Source: Bradyrhizobium sp.
GTDB lineage: Bacteria > Pseudomonadota > Alphaproteobacteria > Rhizobiales > Xanthobacteraceae
DNA length: 47,078 nucleotides
Reading direction: 5' to 3'
NCBI RefSeq assembly: GCF_004799445.1
Contig: NZ_SSNA01000058.1
Location: 1-47,078 of the forward strand
Position 1 is the first letter of the stretch, and each line of letters opens with the position of its first letter. A program made the translations under genes and the position numbers. Shown one piece after another: positions 45,026-47,078 of the stretch. The notes under the pieces were generated by a model, which searched no databases, was not told the origin of the DNA, and saw only the letters and a list, made by a program, of their open reading frames with translations.

Positions 45026-45234
45026 GGTCTATAGTGCTTTCAATGACTTAGGCCGGGCTTTCCAGTACGGTTTTCCAGTGAGGTTCAGCGTCCGTTCGCG
45101 GTTTATCTGCGTCGGTCGCTACCAGTCAACGCCTCAGACCAGTTATCCGACCGCAAGGACAGTCGCGCGCAGACTTAGCTTTTTGACCGCGCCGGGTGAT
45201 TGCGTGCCCTGCCCGCACTTCAATAGCGGCATAA

Positions 45235-45378
45235 GCCTATGCCGGATGCCCGCAGCAAATCGCAGCCATCTTGGGTCACAAGGACAAAAGGCAAACCTAG
45301 CGCTATTGCGAACAGGCCAAGCAGATCAAGCTGGCCGAGACGGCGATGGAAAAGCGCGAAGCCTATGACGATCGCTAA
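45235..45378 (+). pseudogene. Tyrosine recombinase (phage-type integrase) C-terminal remnant
   Basis: In one frame the codons read AYAGCPQQIAAILGHKDKRQT, a TAG stop, then RYCEQAKQIKLAETAMEKREAYDDR and TAA. LGHKD and the RY with its nucleophilic Tyr are the last catalytic landmarks of phage-type integrases, and the Lys/Ala-rich tail is typical. The in-frame stop stands where relatives have a residue before RY, and nothing of the N-terminal domains is left. It marks an old integration next to parC. Confidence 0.75.
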
Positions 45379-45474
45379 CAGATCGGCAACAACGCGCAGC
45401 GGGTGACAGAGAAGCGGAAACGGGTTGCCTGATGCCCTGCTCAACGCACCACGGGCCGTCCGAAAGCCCTTCCA

Positions 45475-45498
45475 AAAACCCTCCAATTGGCGGGTTTT
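45475..45498. terminator. Near-perfect palindromic hairpin, possible terminator
   Basis: AAAACCCTCCAA followed by TTGGCGGGTTTT pairs at 11 of 12 positions and ends in Ts on both strands. It lies about 100 bases after the integrase remnant and could end its transcript. The ~790 bases between parC and the final gene otherwise hold only the remnant and no other gene I can support. Confidence 0.5.
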
Positions 45499-45816
45499 CT
45501 TGCACCAAAAAGTTTTCCAGTATTTCAGAAGTGCCGATGTTATGCGGGTTTTTGGGATACGAAAGTTTTCCAGTCGCTGCCGTAAGTGGTTGATTTATCA
45601 AGCATGCTCTGGGTTCAGTCGCTTTCCCATGGAGACGGGTTAAACTTTTGGGGTGAATCAGGCAAGCCGCGAATCGGGTGATCGGGCGTTTGGGCAGCGC
45701 CAGGGCTGGGCCATGGCCCTGTCAATGGTATTGATGAAACTCTCTCAATAGTTGTGAGAACGACAGGATGCTGATGCGGCGTCGCAATTGCTGCTTCGGC
45801 CGAAAGTCAACGTGGA

Positions 45817-47078
45817 ATGACCATCATGCACTTAGAGTTAGGGAAGAGCGACAAGGGGGACATTGCGGGGTCGACCGGGAGTCTTCGTGCTTTGCTCGTC
45901 ACAGCGACTAGTCTTGCGGTCGCGCCTTTGGTCGTGAACGGCTTGGCCCGTTTTGCGTACGCACTTCTTCTCCCAGCCATGCAGGCCGATCTGCGCTGGT
46001 CGTATTCGCAAGCTGGCGCCATGAACACGGCCAATGCCGCGGGATATTTGATCGGCGCTCTGCTGACGGCGCGCATCAGTGCGCACCTGGGCGAGCGGCA
46101 ACTCTTTGCGATCGGTGTGTTCGGCACAGCAGCATCGCTGTTCGCCTGCGGCCTGACCGACGGTATGGGCGCTCTGTTGCTTCTTCGCTTCACAGCTGGG
46201 CTTTTCGGGGCACCGGCCTTCGTAAGCGGCGCAGCGATCGCGGCCAGGGAGGCCTCGGGAATGTCGCGGGAGCGTCAGTCGCTGCTGATCGGGATTTATT
46301 TTGGGGGCGCAGGACTCGGGATCGCATTATCGAGCGCGATTGTTCCAATCGTCCTTTCAGACGGTCCTCAGGGATGGCGTGTGGGCTGGGAAATGCTGGG
46401 AACGGCCTCGGCGCTTGCAGCGCTTCTTGCGCTACCAGCCGTTCGCGGGCGGGGTAAGTTCGCCGAATCAGGGGAGCAGCACCGGCAGGCCGACGAGCAG
46501 GGACCGCCGCTGATCTGGATTTCGATCTCATATCTTCTCTTCGGGGCGGGCTACATCGCTTACATGACGTTCATCGTAGCCTACCTCCGAGGAGAGGGAT
46601 TTGGCGGCGATGTCATTTCGGCGTTCTGGACACTGCTCGGCCTCAGCTGCCTTGCAGCGGGATTTGGTTGGGAACGGTTGTTGGCCCGTTTGCGCGGGGG
46701 CCGGCAATTGGCTGTGGTGCTCTCGATGTGCGCGGTGGGCGCCGCGGCTCCTGTGATGATCGGAGGGCTACTTCCTGTCTTCGTGTCCGCCGTCCTGTTC
46801 GGTGCATCGTTGACGGCTGGACCCGCGGCAGTCACGGCTTTCGTGCGCCGAGCGCGTGCTCCGCGACTGTGGACGGCGAACATCGGGCGTCTGACGGTCT
46901 TGTTCGGTATCGGGCAATGTGCCGGTCCGCTGATGGCCGGAATTGCCGCTGATGGCCGAACAGGGATTCGGTTTCCGCTACAAGCGGTTGAGCGAGACGG
47001 ACTGAATGCAGGCGGGCATCCCTTTCTTGCACGTTCGCAGCAGAAGGTTTCGAAAACAGTTACTAGTCTAGACCCTCC
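45817..47078 (+). CDS. YbfB/YjiJ-type MFS transporter, runs off the window
   Basis: An open frame of 420 codons without a stop before the window ends. It starts MTIMHLELGKSDKGD with GTGGA upstream; a second ATG is 3 codons on. VVNGLARFAYALLLPAMQADLRWSYSQAGAMNTANAAGYLIGAL is the signature of YbfB/YjiJ proteins, and the 12-helix pattern continues to GIGQCAGPLMAGIAADG near residue 380. After that, instead of helix 12, the frame reads charged residues (RFPLQAVERDGLNAG...), so a frameshift or altered C-terminus is likely. Its codon use is visibly richer in CTT/TTG than core genes here. It lies beside an integrase remnant. Confidence 0.75.
   Translation, partial: MTIMHLELGKSDKGDIAGSTGSLRALLVTATSLAVAPLVVNGLARFAYALLLPAMQADLRWSYSQAGAMNTANAAGYLIGALLTARISAHLGERQLFAIGVFGTAASLFACGLTDGMGALLLLRFTAGLFGAPAFVSGAAIAAREASGMSRERQSLLIGIYFGGAGLGIALSSAIVPIVLSDGPQGWRVGWEMLGTASALAALLALPAVRGRGKFAESGEQHRQADEQGPPLIWISISYLLFGAGYIAYMTFIVAYLRGEGFGGDVISAFWTLLGLSCLAAGFGWERLLARLRGGRQLAVVLSMCAVGAAAPVMIGGLLPVFVSAVLFGASLTAGPAAVTAFVRRARAPRLWTANIGRLTVLFGIGQCAGPLMAGIAADGRTGIRFPLQAVERDGLNAGGHPFLARSQQKVSKTVTSLDP

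Noticed and set aside
43034..45034. 666-codon open frame antisense to parC
   Set aside because: Composition (Gly, Asp, Leu, Arg, Gln, His) is that of a mirror frame; parC on the other strand is unmistakable.
45475..45498. Palindrome as an attachment site of the integrase remnant
   Set aside because: No second copy is seen in the window and its T-rich ends suit a terminator better.
45062..45580. Three copies of TTTTCCAGT around the integrase remnant
   Set aside because: Nine bases in low-complexity surroundings with irregular spacing; too short to call an attachment or iteron set.

Overview
The window looks like chromosome from a Bradyrhizobium/Rhodopseudomonas-type alphaproteobacterium. Signs of this are the high GC, a Mg-type HemB, a MarR regulator of the LdtR kind, many small proteins of a type I recognise from Bradyrhizobium, several Rhizobiales-style palindromic intergenic repeats, and MinCDE behind a CtrA-like box. 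This is inference from sequence features; no database was searched. No rRNA, tRNA or CRISPR array was seen.

Layout. 1-3.3 kb: the 5' end of glyA, a Tat-exported L,D-transpeptidase, a lipoprotein and a glutathione S-transferase, all on the minus strand. 3.4-3.6 kb: a gene-free element with nested perfect inverted repeats and an intrinsic terminator, probably a structured RNA. 4-7.9 kb: a universal stress protein behind a well-placed FixK/FNR-type box, a three-barrel outer membrane protein, and a duplicated remnant of the stress-protein 3' end. 8-10.1 kb: minC-minD-minE plus a fourth overlapping coiled-coil gene. 10.3-17 kb: an outer-membrane-type protein, a second L,D-transpeptidase with a coiled coil and a degenerate second YkuD-like domain, an RND pump and an Omp25-like protein. 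17.3-22.6 kb: a cluster of three tiny genes (two zinc ribbons), a Cache-like/GGEEF diguanylate cyclase, an overlapping pair of envelope genes (Cys-rich plus OmpA-like), small conserved-looking genes and ldtR. 23-29.3 kb: DUF6163 diverging from hemB around a perfect 20-bp palindrome, a TfoX-like protein, an RDD protein, the N-end-rule transferase bpt, mntH with a Mur-like operator, and a methyltransferase. 29.5-34.2 kb: an MFS exporter, a cupin, a class III adenylate cyclase and a TPR-methyltransferase fusion.

34.4-40.8 kb is an arsenic-resistance region in two divergent halves. The minus half is arsR-arsC(LMW-phosphatase type)-acr3-arsC(glutaredoxin type). The plus half holds two membrane proteins, a second arsR, a flavoprotein with a cysteine-rich tail and an MFS exporter. 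The 3' tail of another arsC lies on the far side of the TPR-methyltransferase gene, so that gene sits between two arsC ends. 40.9-47 kb: small membrane proteins, a secreted metallo-beta-lactamase-fold enzyme, parC, a decayed tyrosine recombinase remnant, and a YbfB/YjiJ-type MFS gene that runs off the window.

Two themes recur. One is envelope building: two L,D-transpeptidases, LdtR, OmpA-like and Omp25-like proteins. The other is metal, metalloid and oxygen control: mntH with a Mur box, Mg-HemB, the ars genes, and the stress protein with a FixK box.
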